Source of the DNA: an uncultured Oscillospiraceae bacterium
GTDB taxonomy: Bacteria; Bacillota; Clostridia; Oscillospirales; Acutalibacteraceae
NCBI GenBank assembly: GCA_902489595.1
Contig: CABUAS010000087.1
Location: forward strand, 1-6,800
Direction of reading: 5' to 3'
DNA: 6,800 nt
Shown: one piece after another, positions 6,762-6,800 of the stretch
Numbering within the stretch: position 1 is the stretch's first letter
Layout of the letters: every line of letters starts with the position of its first letter
Program-made: the position numbers and the translations under genes
Notes under the pieces: model-generated
Told to the model about the DNA's origin: nothing
Seen by the model: only the letters and a program-made list of their open reading frames with translations
The model's database searches: none

Positions 6762-6800
6762 ATCGACACTCCTTAATAAAATTTTACTAATATATTTTAT

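Noticed and set aside
6781..6794. Possible -10 boxes (TATATT or TAAAAT on the minus strand) upstream of the zinc-ribbon gene.
   Set aside because: The stretch is almost pure A/T, so such hexamers are expected by chance, and any -35 box would lie at or beyond the window edge.

Overview
The window looks like chromosomal DNA from a low-GC, anaerobic Gram-positive bacterium, most plausibly a gut clostridium of the Ruminococcaceae/Oscillospiraceae type. This is an inference. It rests on AT-rich codon use, strong AGGAG-type ribosome binding sites, a clostridial-style CopA with an extra C-terminal metal-binding domain, an old-yellow-enzyme Fe-S flavoprotein of the kind common in anaerobes, and a zinc-ribbon membrane protein resembling ones I recall from gut Clostridia. 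No rRNA, tRNA, CRISPR array, insertion sequence or phage gene is visible.

Layout. On the + strand, 18-1082 encodes an M24B metallopeptidase (Xaa-Pro aminopeptidase/dipeptidase type). It converges on three minus-strand genes. The 72 bp between the convergent stop codons holds a perfect GC-rich palindrome (1086-1107, likely an interspersed repeat) and a 13-bp-stem bidirectional terminator (1123-1153). On the minus strand, in order of transcription, are a zinc-ribbon/four-helix membrane protein with a charged tail (6761-5826), a weak terminator (5819-5793), a near-consensus promoter (5788-5760), a 690-residue FMN/4Fe-4S/FAD oxidoreductase (5730-3658) and, 16 bp later, a Cu(I) P1B-type ATPase, CopA (3641-1155).

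How the genes fit together. The oxidoreductase and copA probably share one transcript from the 5760-5788 promoter, an unusual pairing. No copper regulator (CsoR or CopY type) is encoded here. CopA has a heavy-metal-associated (HMA) domain at each end. The C-terminal one is preceded in frame by a well-placed Shine-Dalgarno sequence and an ATG (1379), so the cell may also make this domain as a free 74-residue CopZ-like copper chaperone. That nested start is the most interesting signal here. The peptidase and the zinc-ribbon protein appear to be independent transcription units.

There is no gene-free stretch longer than 95 bp. I did not find a clearly new multi-gene system. The candidates worth testing are the nested chaperone start, the oxidoreductase-copA pairing and the uncharacterised zinc-ribbon membrane protein.
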